From Burkholderia cenocepacia (lineage in GTDB: Bacteria; Pseudomonadota; Gammaproteobacteria; Burkholderiales; Burkholderiaceae), in contig NZ_CP060040.1 in the NCBI RefSeq assembly GCF_014211915.1, positions 1,178,001 through 1,242,000 of the forward strand: a stretch of 64,000 nucleotides of DNA. Reading direction: 5' to 3'. Below, in pieces: positions 17,801-26,381 of this stretch. Positions within the stretch are counted from its first letter, which is position 1. Every line of letters begins with the position of its first letter. A program made the position numbers and the translations under genes. Under the pieces are notes generated by a model. That model did no database searches and had not been told where the DNA came from. It saw only the letters and a list, made by a program, of their open reading frames with translations.

Positions 17801-19318
17801 TTACAGATAACCGAACGCGGCGGGCGGCGCTTCCGCCGTCTCGACCCACACGCTCTTGGTCTGCGTGTATTCGTACAGCGCCTCGACCCCGCTCGAGCGG
17901 CCGTAGCCGCTCATGCCGTAGCCGCCGAACGGCGACGCCACGTTGATGGTCTTGTAGCCGTTGACCCAGAAGGTACCGGCATTCACCTGCGCAGCCATGC
18001 GATGCGCGCGCGCCACGTCGGTGGTCCACGCCGCGCCGGCCAGGCCGAAGTCGGTGTCGTTGGCGATCGCGATCGCCTCCTCCTCGGTGTCGAACGGGAT
18101 GGCGGCCACCACCGGCCCGAAGATCTCGGTGCGCGCCACCTCCATCGCGTTCGACACGCCGGCCAGCACGGTGGGCGCGACGAAGTAGCCGCCGCGGCCC
18201 GCCTCGACGCGCTCGGCCGAGCCGCTGGCGAGCGTGGCGCCCGCCGCCACGCCGTTCGCGATCATCGACATCACGTGGTCGTACTGCTTGCGATTGTTGA
18301 TCGGGCCCACCTCGGTCGCCTCGTCGAGCGGCGCGCCGACGCGGATCTTCTTCGCCCCGGCAGCCACCATCGCGACGAATTCGTCGTAGACGGCGCGCTG
18401 CACCAGCAGACGCGAGCCGGCCACACAGCTCTGGCCCGCGCCGGCGAAAATCGCCGCCTGCGCGGTCAGCGCGGCGCGCTTGAGGTCGGCATCGGCGAAC
18501 ACGATATTGGCCGACTTGCCGCCCAGCTCCAGCACGCACGGCAGCACGCGGCGCGCGGCGGCCTCGGCGATGCGCGCGCCGGTGGCCGGCGAGCCGACGA
18601 ACACCACCTTGCTCACCACGCGATGCGCGATCGCGGCCTGCCCGGCGGTGTGACCGAAGCCGGCCAGCACGTTGACCAGACCGCGCGGCAGCCCGGCCCG
18701 CTCGCCGAGCCTGGCGACCGCCAGCGACGTGAAGGGCGTCAACTCCGACGGCTTGAGCAGCACACCGTTGCCCATCGCCACCGCGGGCGCCACCTGCCAG
18801 CCGCAGGTGAACACCGGCGCGTTCCACGGCGTGATCTGCAGCACCACGCCGGCCGGCTCGCGGCGCGTGTAGTTGAGGTGCGAGGTCGGCACCGGGATCA
18901 CGCTCCCGTAGAACTTGTCGGTCCAGCCCGCGTAGTACTCGAACATCTCGGCGACCTTCGCCACCTCGCCCCGGCAGTCGCGGATCGGCTTGCCCGAGCC
19001 CAGCGCCTCCAGCCGCGCGATCGCGTCGGCCTCGGCGCGGATCGCGCGCGCCACCTCCTGCATCACCCGGCCGCGCGCGGCATGCGTGAGCGCCCACCAT
19101 TCGCGCTGCGCGCGGCGCGCGCTTTCGGCGGCATGGTCGACAACGGCTGCGCCGGCGTCGCGATAGGCGAGCGTGGCCTCGCCCGTCGCCGCATCGTAAA
19201 GCTGGATCGTGTCGCCCTGGCCGGCGACGAGTTCGCCGTCGATATACGAGCCGATCGTGGCGGCACCGGGGAAGAAGTGCGCGAACGCGGCGAGCAACTG
19301 GTCTGCGTGCTGGGTCAT
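17801..19318 (-). CDS. NAD(P)-dependent aldehyde dehydrogenase
   Basis: A 505-residue aldehyde dehydrogenase of the betaine/aminoaldehyde type. The cofactor region ITPWNAPVF and LKPSELTPFTS, catalytic Glu264 (LELGGKS), nucleophile Cys298 (GAGQSCVAGSR) and GGYGMSGYGRSSG near the C-terminus are all present, and length is normal. It converts an aldehyde to a carboxylic acid in the cytoplasm. It lies 54 bases after the HIBADH-like gene and 48 bases before the DUF3100 gene, so it belongs to the same catabolic operon. The aldehyde could come from the hydroxyacid/alcohol enzyme or from deamination of an amine. Specificity is unknown. Confidence 0.93.
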   Translation of the reverse strand: MTQHADQLLAAFAHFFPGAATIGSYIDGELVAGQGDTIQLYDAATGEATLAYRDAGAAVVDHAAESARRAQREWWALTHAARGRVMQEVARAIRAEADAIARLEALGSGKPIRDCRGEVAKVAEMFEYYAGWTDKFYGSVIPVPTSHLNYTRREPAGVVLQITPWNAPVFTCGWQVAPAVAMGNGVLLKPSELTPFTSLAVARLGERAGLPRGLVNVLAGFGHTAGQAAIAHRVVSKVVFVGSPATGARIAEAAARRVLPCVLELGGKSANIVFADADLKRAALTAQAAIFAGAGQSCVAGSRLLVQRAVYDEFVAMVAAGAKKIRVGAPLDEATEVGPINNRKQYDHVMSMIANGVAAGATLASGSAERVEAGRGGYFVAPTVLAGVSNAMEVARTEIFGPVVAAIPFDTEEEAIAIANDTDFGLAGAAWTTDVARAHRMAAQVNAGTFWVNGYKTINVASPFGGYGMSGYGRSSGVEALYEYTQTKSVWVETAEAPPAAFGYL

Positions 19319-19372
19319 GTCAGGTTTCCGTGTAGGTGAGTCGAGCGGGATCGTGGCGCGGGCTGCCCCGCC

Positions 19373-20245
19373 TCAGGCCGGGTCGACGAAGTCGACGATG
19401 CGGTTGAAGTCCTCGCCGTCGGCGACGGAACCCTCGCTGGCCGCCCACACGCGCGCCGCCTCGCGCGCCACCGGCGCGACGCTGTCGAACTGGTCGAGCA
19501 GGCCCAGCGCGAGCCGCACGTCCTTGCGCATCAGCTTCATCGTGAAACCGGAATCGAACTTGCCATTGAAGATCCAGGTCGGGTAGTTGGTCAGCGTCGC
19601 GCTGTTGCGGCCGGAGCCGCCGTTGAGCGCCTCGACCAGCTTTTCCGGATCGACGCCGGCCGCGCGCGCGGTACGCACCGCCTCGCTGGCGACCAGCAAG
19701 TGCACGCCGGTCAGCAGGTTGTTGAGCAGCTTGGTGACGTGGCCGGCGCCCACCGGCCCCACATGCACGCGCTTGGCGCTGATCGCCGCGAGGATCGGCT
19801 CGATGGCCGCGATATCGCTGTCCGAGCCGCCCAGCACCATGGTCATGGTGGCGGTGGCCGCGCCCTTCGGGCCACCGCTCACCGGGCCGTCGACGAAGCC
19901 GATGCCGCGCTCGGCCAGGGCCGCCGCCACACGCCGCGTGCTGTCCGGATCGGCCGTGGTGGTGTCGATCACGATGGAGCCCGGTTTCGCGTTCTCGAGC
20001 ACCCCGCCCGCGCCCAGCACCACCGCCTCGACCACCGCCGAGGTCGGCAGCGACAGCAGCAGCACGTCGGCGTCGCGCGCGATCCCGGCCACCGAATCGC
20101 GCGCCGACAGCACCGCCTGTTCGGCCAGCGCGAGCGCCACGCCCGGCGCCGCGTCGTAGCCGAGCACCGTGTAGTCGCCGCGCCGCAGCGAACCCGCCAT
20201 GCCGCGCCCCATGTTGCCCAGACCGATCACGCCCACCGTTTTCAT
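19373..20245 (-). CDS. NAD-binding beta-hydroxyacid dehydrogenase (3-hydroxyisobutyrate dehydrogenase family)
   Basis: A 290-residue protein with all four signatures of the beta-hydroxyacid dehydrogenase family: Rossmann GLGNMG (residues 8-13), substrate-binding DGPVSGGPKGA (119-129), catalytic Lys172 in GAGHVTKLLNN, and the C-terminal KDVRLAL segment. Members include 3-hydroxyisobutyrate, tartronate semialdehyde and other short hydroxyacid enzymes. It is the promoter-proximal gene of the minus-strand operon and is divergent from a LysR gene 143 bases away. It probably interconverts a hydroxyacid and a semialdehyde that feeds the adjacent aldehyde dehydrogenase; this is inferred. Confidence 0.92.
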   Translation of the reverse strand: MKTVGVIGLGNMGRGMAGSLRRGDYTVLGYDAAPGVALALAEQAVLSARDSVAGIARDADVLLLSLPTSAVVEAVVLGAGGVLENAKPGSIVIDTTTADPDSTRRVAAALAERGIGFVDGPVSGGPKGAATATMTMVLGGSDSDIAAIEPILAAISAKRVHVGPVGAGHVTKLLNNLLTGVHLLVASEAVRTARAAGVDPEKLVEALNGGSGRNSATLTNYPTWIFNGKFDSGFTMKLMRKDVRLALGLLDQFDSVAPVAREAARVWAASEGSVADGEDFNRIVDFVDPA

Positions 20246-20341
20246 CCGACGACTCCTGATAGCTGTTGGTTCGAGGCCGGCGCGCCAGCTTGCGCCTGCC
20301 TTGCATGGCCACGATGTTCGGTCCGGCGATCCGTATAATCA

Positions 20342-20379
20342 ATCAACGCCAATATTGATATTGTTCTCTTTTTTAGAAC
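20342..20379. promoter_or_regulatory. Nested inverted repeats in the LysR/HIBADH intergenic region
   Basis: Two dyads lie just before the LysR start codon. ATCAA-N8-TTGAT at 20342-20359 contains a CAATATTG palindrome at 20350-20357. GTTCT-N7-AGAAC spans 20363-20379. This AT-rich block contrasts with its very GC-rich surroundings, and a TATAAT sequence sits at 20334-20339. It is the best candidate binding site for the LysR protein controlling the divergent operon and itself. Confidence 0.5.
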
Positions 20380-20388
20380 ACGCGAATC

Positions 20389-21297
20389 ATGAGCGATACC
20401 CTGACCGACAGCCGCATCGTCTATTTCTACGAGGCCGTGCGTTGCGGCACGATCCGCGCCGCGGCCGACTGGCTCGACGTGGCGCCCTCGGCCGTGAGCC
20501 GCCAGATCGGGCTGCTGGAGAAGGAGCTCGACGCCACCCTGGTGGAGCGCCACGCGCGCGGCGTGACGCCCACCGAGGCGGGACGTTGCGTGATCGAGTA
20601 TTTCCGCGAGCAGCTCGCGCACCGCGACGACCTGATCTCGCGCCTGCAGGAGCTGCGCGGGCTCAAGACCGGCCAGGTCAGCCTGGTGCTCGGCGAAGGC
20701 TTCGTCTCGGATCTGCTGGCCGGGCCCATGCAGCAGTTCTGCCGGCAGTTCCCCGGAATCCGCGTCAACCTCGACGTGGGCAGCACCAACGACGTGATCC
20801 GCAAGATCTCGAACGACGAAGGCGAAATCGGCCTGGTGTACAACCCGCCCGCCGAGCCCAAGCTGGTGTCGCGCGCGTCGAAGCGGCAGCCGATGATGGC
20901 GATCGTCGGCCCCGACTTCCCGCGCCGCAGCCACAAGGTGCTGACGGTGCAGCAGCTCGCCACCTACCCGCTGGCGGCCACTCACCCGTCCTACGGCACG
21001 CGGCAGATGATGGAGGCCGTGGAATACGCCGAGCGCGTACGGCTCGCGCCGATCATCACCACCAATTCCTTCGCGATCCTGAAGGAGTTCGTGAAATCCG
21101 GGCTCGGTATCTCGGTGATGCCGGCCTTCGCGGTGACGGCCGAACTGCAGGCCAGGGAGCTGTTCGCGATCGAGATCGCGCATCCGATCCTCGAGAACGC
21201 CGAGGCGCACATGGTCACGCGCGTGGGCCGCAAGCTGTCAGTGGCCGCCAACAAGATGCTGCAGATGATGACGGGGCAGATGCGCGCGTTTCGTTAG
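20389..21297 (+). CDS. LysR family transcriptional regulator
   Basis: A 302-residue LysR-type regulator with an N-terminal helix-turn-helix (IRAAADWLDVAPSAVSRQIG) and a C-terminal effector-binding domain (LGEGFVSDLLAGPMQQF, then FVKSGLGISVMPAFAV). It is divergent from the HIBADH/ALDH/DUF3100/amidohydrolase operon and is its probable regulator. The 143-base intergenic region carries AT-rich dyads suitable for binding. Codon use is as extremely GC-biased as the operon, so regulator and operon look like one inherited module. Confidence 0.92.
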   Translation: MSDTLTDSRIVYFYEAVRCGTIRAAADWLDVAPSAVSRQIGLLEKELDATLVERHARGVTPTEAGRCVIEYFREQLAHRDDLISRLQELRGLKTGQVSLVLGEGFVSDLLAGPMQQFCRQFPGIRVNLDVGSTNDVIRKISNDEGEIGLVYNPPAEPKLVSRASKRQPMMAIVGPDFPRRSHKVLTVQQLATYPLAATHPSYGTRQMMEAVEYAERVRLAPIITTNSFAILKEFVKSGLGISVMPAFAVTAELQARELFAIEIAHPILENAEAHMVTRVGRKLSVAANKMLQMMTGQMRAFR

Positions 21298-21489
21298 CGG
21301 GGCTGGCGTGGCCCGTACTCCTGCTCCTGAACGCGACGCGGGTTCGGGTTTGGAGACGGCTTCATGAAAACCGCTGATTCCGCTGCAACGTGTTCCAGCA
21401 GCTCAAGCAGCCGCCGCGTTCGAGAAAGGCTTCATGGACAACGCCAGGCGCCCGTGCCCTCATGGGCGCATCACCCAAGCCAAACGTCC

Positions 21490-22584
21490 TCACGCATCCG
21501 GATCCGGAATCCGCGCCGACTGAATCACCACCAGCGTATCACCGGCCTCGATCCTGCACGGCGGATCTTCGTAAAACGAATGAATCTTCCCGCAGCGATC
21601 GAGCCCGACCACGATCGCGCCCGGCACGACGTTCGTCAGGCAACCGATTTCATGCGGCAACGCCTCGCGCTCCAGCAGCGTCGCGCGACCGCGCGTCGAC
21701 AGCATGTCGTTCACGAACGGCACGATGTAGCGGCTGTGGACCGCATCCGCCAGCAACAGCGCGCCGATCTTCGTCGACGATACGATCACGTCCGCGCCGG
21801 CCTGCCGCAGTTGCCGCTGATACAGGTTCTCCTGAATCCGCACGACGATCTTCGTATCGGGCGCGATGCTGCGCACCGACAGCGTCAGCAGGATCGCGGT
21901 CGGATCGTCGGTTACCGAAATGATCACGGCCTTCGCCGCGCGCACCTGCGCCTGCTGCAGCAGATCCTCATGTGCCGGATCGCCGAGCAACCCCGTCACG
22001 CCGAGCGACGTCGCCGCCTCGAGTGCCTGCTGCTGCGAATCGATCACGATGATCGTCGCCGGATCGACGCCGCTCTCCAGCAACTCGCGCACCGCGATCG
22101 ATCCCGACAGGCCATAACCGCACACGACGATGTGATCGGACAGTTGCTTCTGCAGGCGTTTCATGCGGAATTCCTCGATGACGCGCTGGATCACGAACTG
22201 ATACGCCGTGCCCAGGAAAATGAACCAGATGCCGATGCGGATCGGCACGATGAAGAACGCATCGAGCAGGCGCGCCCGCGCCGTGACGGGCACGATATCG
22301 CCGTAGCCGACCGTCGCGACCGTGACCATCGTGAAGTACACGAGATCGGCCACGGTCATCGGCGTGCTCTTGGTCGAATCGCGCAGGCCGTCGCGATCGA
22401 GATACAGCACGAGGAACGCCAGCGTGCACAACAGCACGACCGCGCCGAGACGGAACAGCAGCGTGCGCAGCGGCGACGTCGCGGGGCGCGTGAACAGCGT
22501 ACGCGCACGCGGCGCCTGCCACGGATTGCGGGCGCGACGCAGACGCATGCGCAACGAGCGGCGCTGATCGGATGGCGTGGCCAA
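21490..22584 (-). CDS. Voltage-gated-type potassium channel with TrkA-N domain
   Basis: A 364-residue ion channel. After a basic N-terminus, one transmembrane helix (about residues 42-62) leads to a pore loop with the potassium selectivity filter TVGYGD (91-96) and a second helix (ARLLDAFFIVPIRIGIWFIF). An RCK/TrkA-N Rossmann domain follows from about residue 131 (HIVVCGYGLSGSIAVREL) and a TrkA-C-like domain (about 270-360, VVPGAIVVGLDRCGKIHSF). The two-helix-plus-RCK layout resembles MthK-like channels. It stands alone; the neighbouring FAD oxidase starts its own unit. Function in potassium homeostasis is inferred from the family. Confidence 0.93.
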   Translation of the reverse strand: MATPSDQRRSLRMRLRRARNPWQAPRARTLFTRPATSPLRTLLFRLGAVVLLCTLAFLVLYLDRDGLRDSTKSTPMTVADLVYFTMVTVATVGYGDIVPVTARARLLDAFFIVPIRIGIWFIFLGTAYQFVIQRVIEEFRMKRLQKQLSDHIVVCGYGLSGSIAVRELLESGVDPATIIVIDSQQQALEAATSLGVTGLLGDPAHEDLLQQAQVRAAKAVIISVTDDPTAILLTLSVRSIAPDTKIVVRIQENLYQRQLRQAGADVIVSSTKIGALLLADAVHSRYIVPFVNDMLSTRGRATLLEREALPHEIGCLTNVVPGAIVVGLDRCGKIHSFYEDPPCRIEAGDTLVVIQSARIPDPDA

Positions 22585-22644
22585 CGGGGAATCTCCTGAA
22601 GGATGCGGGCTCGATTCTACGACGGGAACGCGGGTGCCCGGGCG

Positions 22645-23979
22645 TCACAGCATGCTGCGCGGCCGCACCATCGTCCCGTCGACGAACCGCCGCGCGCGAA
22701 ATGCCGACAGGTCGAGCGACGGCGCGCCCGTGTCGATCCATTCGGCGAGCAGCCGGCCGACAATGGGCCCCATCGCGAAGCCGTGCCCGCAGAACCCTGT
22801 CGCGATCGCGAGCCCCGACGGCGTACCCGGCGCATCGATCACCGGGATGCCGTCGGGCAGCACGTCGATCAGGCCGGCCCACGCCTCGACGATCTGCGCA
22901 TCCTTCAGCGCGGGAAAGATTGCCTTGAGCTTCGCGAGCGCGCGCGGCGCATGCGCCCGATTCGGCTGCGGCTGCGGATCGCGCGGCTCGATCGGCCCGG
23001 TCGCGCCACTGATGCGTGCGAGCACGTCGCGCCAGGCGGACGCATTCAGGTGCAGCCGGAATTTGTCGCGCTGCGACCAGAATTCCGGCCAGAAGAGGCT
23101 CAATCCGCGCAGGTGGCCGAGCGTCAGATCGACGTCGACCTGCATGTCGTCGGCGAGATTGATCGCGCCGTTCTTGCGCTGCCGGATGCCGAGGCCGTGC
23201 CCCCAGATCGTCGACGCGGACACGTCGGGCAGCACGTTGGTGCGCATGCAGGTGCCGCGCACGGCCTGCTGCGGCAGCCGGATGCCGACGCCGTCGAGCA
23301 GCCGGAAACTGGTCGCGCCGGCCGCGCAGATCACGCGCCGCGTGCGGATCGTCCCGCGTTCGGTCACGACGCCGACGACCGCGCCGCCCGCCGTCTCGAT
23401 CGCGGTCACGCCGCAGCCTTCGAAGAAACGCGCGCCGGCCTCGGTCGCGCGCGCCGCGAACGCGGCGGCCACGCGACGCGGCTCGGCCTGCCCGTCGGTC
23501 GCCGTGTACAAACCGCCGAGGGTACGCGCGTGAGTCGACAGTCCGGTCACGCGTTCGTCGATCTGTGCGCGTGTCAGCGTGCGCGTGTCGAGCCCATGCT
23601 CGCGCGCCACGGTGAGCCACGCCTGGAACGAGGCCCAGTCGTCGTCGTTGTCCGCCAGGTAGAGGCAGCCGCCCTGCCGCCATTCGAGATCGAAACCGAG
23701 CGCCTGCTCCAGGCCTTCCCAGATCCGCATGCCGGCCATCATCAGCGGCACTTCGGCGGATTCGCGCCCCTGCTGTCGCACGAAGCCCCACGCGCGCGTC
23801 GATTGCTGGCCGGCGATGCGCGACTTGTCGAGCACGACGGCTTTCAGGCCGCGCCGGCCGAGGTAGTACGCGGCCGCGCAGCCCATGATGCCGGCGCCGG
23901 CGATCACGACGTCGGCTTCGGGTGGAAATGCCGTATCGGCGTGGCTCAATGCGTCGTGCAGCGGATAGGTGGTGGTCAT
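22645..23979 (-). CDS. FAD-dependent amine/D-amino-acid oxidoreductase (DAO family)
   Basis: A 444-residue flavoprotein. The FAD-binding GAGIMG dinucleotide motif and its following acidic strand end (VVLDKSRIAGQQSTRAWGF) are at residues about 27-60. A glycine/D-amino-acid-oxidase substrate domain follows, and the ending AIATGFCGHGFAMGPIVGRLLAEWI is typical of the family. The frame is open further upstream, but ATG 23979 gives the normal N-terminus. It oxidises a secondary amine or amino acid to an imine; substrate is unknown. It has no obvious operon partner, being separated from the channel gene by 60 bases on the same strand. Confidence 0.9.
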   Translation of the reverse strand: MTTTYPLHDALSHADTAFPPEADVVIAGAGIMGCAAAYYLGRRGLKAVVLDKSRIAGQQSTRAWGFVRQQGRESAEVPLMMAGMRIWEGLEQALGFDLEWRQGGCLYLADNDDDWASFQAWLTVAREHGLDTRTLTRAQIDERVTGLSTHARTLGGLYTATDGQAEPRRVAAAFAARATEAGARFFEGCGVTAIETAGGAVVGVVTERGTIRTRRVICAAGATSFRLLDGVGIRLPQQAVRGTCMRTNVLPDVSASTIWGHGLGIRQRKNGAINLADDMQVDVDLTLGHLRGLSLFWPEFWSQRDKFRLHLNASAWRDVLARISGATGPIEPRDPQPQPNRAHAPRALAKLKAIFPALKDAQIVEAWAGLIDVLPDGIPVIDAPGTPSGLAIATGFCGHGFAMGPIVGRLLAEWIDTGAPSLDLSAFRARRFVDGTMVRPRSML

Positions 23980-24263
23980 GGTTTTCTGTCGGATATCAGG
24001 GCACGGCAGGCGAAGCTTAGCGCGTCGATGCCGCGATCGCCGAAGCGGCCGCGGCTGACAAGCAACTGTTCGCGCAGGATCAGCGCGAGCGGCTACTGTC
24101 CGTCGAGCGGGAAAACGGCGAGCCGTTCCTGTATCTGCCGGCGTAGCGCGCACGCGCAATCGATGCGCGTCGCGCTCGACCACGCCACGTCGAATGCTCG
24201 ATCATCGCGCAACCATTCAGTCAGGACTTCGCGGTCTGCGCGGAGCGATCGCTGCACAAGCGC

Positions 24264-24539
24264 TCAGTGCGAATAGCGCGTTTGGGTGCCTGCCGTGCGG
24301 TCGAACGGCTGCAGCCTCGCAAGCTGCTCGATCGACATCGTGACGACTTCGAGAACATGCCGCGCGATTTCGTCGTCGGCCATGCCGGCGTTGACGTACT
24401 GCTCGATGCTCATCGTGCGGGGCGGGTAGCTGCCGGTTTCGTCATCGACGATGTCGATCCTGGCTGTCCGCCTCTCGGGCGACAGCACGATCTGGACAGT
24501 CTTGCCGTGAACGACGGTCTGCATGCACAAGGTGGACAT
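24264..24539 (-). CDS. Small conserved-looking hypothetical protein
   Basis: A 91-residue protein of unknown function. It is supported by a good ribosome-binding site (TTGGAG, 8 bases before ATG 24539) and by a soluble, mixed alpha/beta composition with an acidic middle (RIDIVDDETG). No signal peptide or membrane segment is visible. The sequence is free of the Arg/Ala-only composition typical of shadow frames here. I do not recognise the family. Confidence 0.6.
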   Translation of the reverse strand: MSTLCMQTVVHGKTVQIVLSPERRTARIDIVDDETGSYPPRTMSIEQYVNAGMADDEIARHVLEVVTMSIEQLARLQPFDRTAGTQTRYSH

Positions 24540-24712
24540 TCGCGGTCTCCAATTGCGTTGCTTTCGGACGATCGATACCCCACAACGGGAGTCATCAATC
24601 TACAAATTTCCCGACGCATTCGCAATATTGAGGCAGCAATGCCGGCCGTTCGGCGCACTACACCGCCGCTCGGCCCGATGCCCGGATAGCACGGGCATCG
24701 GCACCCGCCGCG

Positions 24713-24922
24713 CTACGCATAGCGGCTCAACCACTCTTCGGAGAATTGTCTGGCGTACGCGACCGCTTCGGCTTCGGTGTCGAATTCACCCAGTTTGCGG
24801 AACGCAGCCTCGCGGCTGAAACCCACCTTCGTGACCTCGACCTGCGCGGCGTATTTGCCGGTCTCCGTCACGCGCGGCTCGCAGTTCATTTCGTATCCGC
24901 GCATCAAGAATGTCTTCTGCAT
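24713..24922 (-). CDS. Small hypothetical protein
   Basis: A 69-residue protein starting MQKTFLMRGYEMNC and containing a helix rich in Glu/Ala (GEFDTEAEAVAYARQFSEEWLSRY). Its N-terminal beta strands followed by a helix resemble small single-domain proteins frequent in Burkholderia genomes, whose function I do not know. The frame is open upstream to 25147 but the extension looks non-coding. ATG 24922 lacks a clear ribosome-binding site, so the start is uncertain. Confidence 0.55.
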   Translation of the reverse strand: MQKTFLMRGYEMNCEPRVTETGKYAAQVEVTKVGFSREAAFRKLGEFDTEAEAVAYARQFSEEWLSRYA

Positions 24923-25399
24923 CGGTTCAACACTTTTTTGAGACGGCGAAATCGTAGCACGCGGCTTGGCCGACGCCGAAAATGTAACTTCGTTGGTTTC
25001 ACTAGAGGAAACCATCCATCGATCGTCCTGCAAAAATGGGCGGGATACGTCGGTCGGGGCATGGGGGTTCGCCCCGCGTTGGTGCATCGCGCGGCGATTA
25101 CCTGCTGTCTCGTGCGGAATCGCATGCCGGTCCGTCGTCAATCCCATCCCGGTCCGTCGGAATGCGGACTTGAAGGCGTCGAACGCCCTGTCACGCGCCC
25201 GCGCCGCGGCAGATCGGACGTAACGTCATGACACACCTTTCACACAAACGCACCTTTCACAACACTGAATGACGACCATTTTGCGGTAAAGTTATCTTTT
25301 CCGTGCGTGGCCGGTCGGCTCGCCATTGGACGTCATGAAGACTGTCCGCCGAGACTGCCGCAAGGCGTCGTTCTGAACGTCACGATCCGTCCCCGTAGC
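24923..25399. other. Intergenic region upstream of the BetR-type regulator
   Basis: These 477 bases hold no gene I can support. The right half is less GC-rich and contains a direct repeat (see 25234-25261). A possible promoter lies in the AT-rich stretch around 25275-25300 (TTGCGGTAAAGTTATCTTTT). The left half should contain the start region of the 69-residue protein on the minus strand. Confidence 0.35.
25234..25261. promoter_or_regulatory. 17-bp-spaced direct repeat, candidate operator
   Basis: CACCTTTCACA occurs at 25234-25244 and again, identically, at 25251-25261, a 17-bp period (between one and two helical turns). It lies upstream of a likely promoter for the BetR-type regulator. Repeats like this suit a transcription factor binding as a direct dimer, possibly the regulator itself. 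Confidence 0.4.
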
Positions 25400-26254
25400 A
25401 TGACCACTGAAGCAATCACCACGGATTCCCTCGCGGTTGCCGAGCGCGTGCGCGAGCTGATGACCCGCAACGGCATCGGCAAGCGCCAGCAGACCACCGA
25501 GCTGTGCCGCATCCTCGATCTGAGTTTCTCGCAAGGCCACCGCAAACTGCGCGGCAGCAGCCCCTGGACGCTCGCGCAGATCAAGAAAGTCGCCGAAGCG
25601 TACGGCGAACCCGCCGCCCAGTTGTTCGGCGCGCAAACGCTCGACCCCGGCATGGTCGGCGCCTATTCCCAGGAAGCCGTCCTGTATGCGGGCGTCGCCG
25701 AGATTCCGTGCACCGCCTGGATCGGCGCGCCGCTCGAAGCCGGCGCGCGCCCCGAGTTCGTCGCGTACGAACAGAACGGCCGCTGGCGCGTGCTGCGCCA
25801 TACCGGCGTGCTGTACCAGAACGCGTACGACGTGCACAAGATCGAGATCTATCCGCGCCGCGCGGAGAGCGACAAGCTCGTCGTCGCGGTGATCGACCCC
25901 GATCGCGTCAGCGCAACCGAGCTGTGCCGCTATCTCGAGCGGCAGGGTTTCGCGACGGCCGCGTTCGACGGCCTCGCGGCGTTCGTCGATGCGCTGCAGG
26001 GTCAGGCCTTCGACGCGGTCCTGACCGAATGGCTGTTCGACGACGGGACGGCCGCCACCGCGATCAAGGCCGTGCGCACGTCCGACAACCCGGGCGCGCC
26101 GATTTTCGTGCTGACGGGCGACCTGCTCACCGGCCGCGCGAGCGAGGCCGACATCAGCGAAGTGATCCGCGCGTTCGACGTGGTGTGCTACGAAAAACCC
26201 GCGCGCATGGCGATCCTCAGCGCCGATCTCGCGAAGCGGCTCACGCGCGGCTGA
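25400..26254 (+). CDS. BetR-type DNA-binding protein with degenerate receiver domain
   Basis: A 284-residue regulator. Residues 10-78 form a helix-turn-helix domain of the BetR type (RQQTTELCRILDLSFSQGHRKLRG). A middle domain (about 90-155) is unassigned. Residues 160-284 fold like a response-regulator receiver: an acidic pair at 166/168 (IDPDR), conserved Thr239 (VLTGD) and Lys266 (YEKP) are present. The phospho-acceptor position is Glu210 (VLTEWL) instead of Asp, so it is probably not phosphorylated and may mimic the active state. ATG 25400 is chosen because the upstream in-frame codons look non-coding. No sensor kinase gene is nearby. Confidence 0.82.
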   Translation: MTTEAITTDSLAVAERVRELMTRNGIGKRQQTTELCRILDLSFSQGHRKLRGSSPWTLAQIKKVAEAYGEPAAQLFGAQTLDPGMVGAYSQEAVLYAGVAEIPCTAWIGAPLEAGARPEFVAYEQNGRWRVLRHTGVLYQNAYDVHKIEIYPRRAESDKLVVAVIDPDRVSATELCRYLERQGFATAAFDGLAAFVDALQGQAFDAVLTEWLFDDGTAATAIKAVRTSDNPGAPIFVLTGDLLTGRASEADISEVIRAFDVVCYEKPARMAILSADLAKRLTRG

Positions 26255-26381
26255 CGTCCGCCGGGCCGGCCGCCCGAATCGCGAACGGCCAACCTCCGCG
26301 CCGCGCCGCGGGCATGAACGGGTTCCTCAGTACAATAGCCGCACCCGTTCACGCCCACGCCGGCATCCGCCGCCCGACGCC

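Noticed and set aside
15144..19100. 1,318-codon open frame on the minus strand
   Set aside because: Only its last ~396 codons are the amidohydrolase; the rest is the out-of-frame shadow of the DUF3100 and aldehyde dehydrogenase genes, kept open by extreme GC content (Arg/Gly/Ala-rich product).
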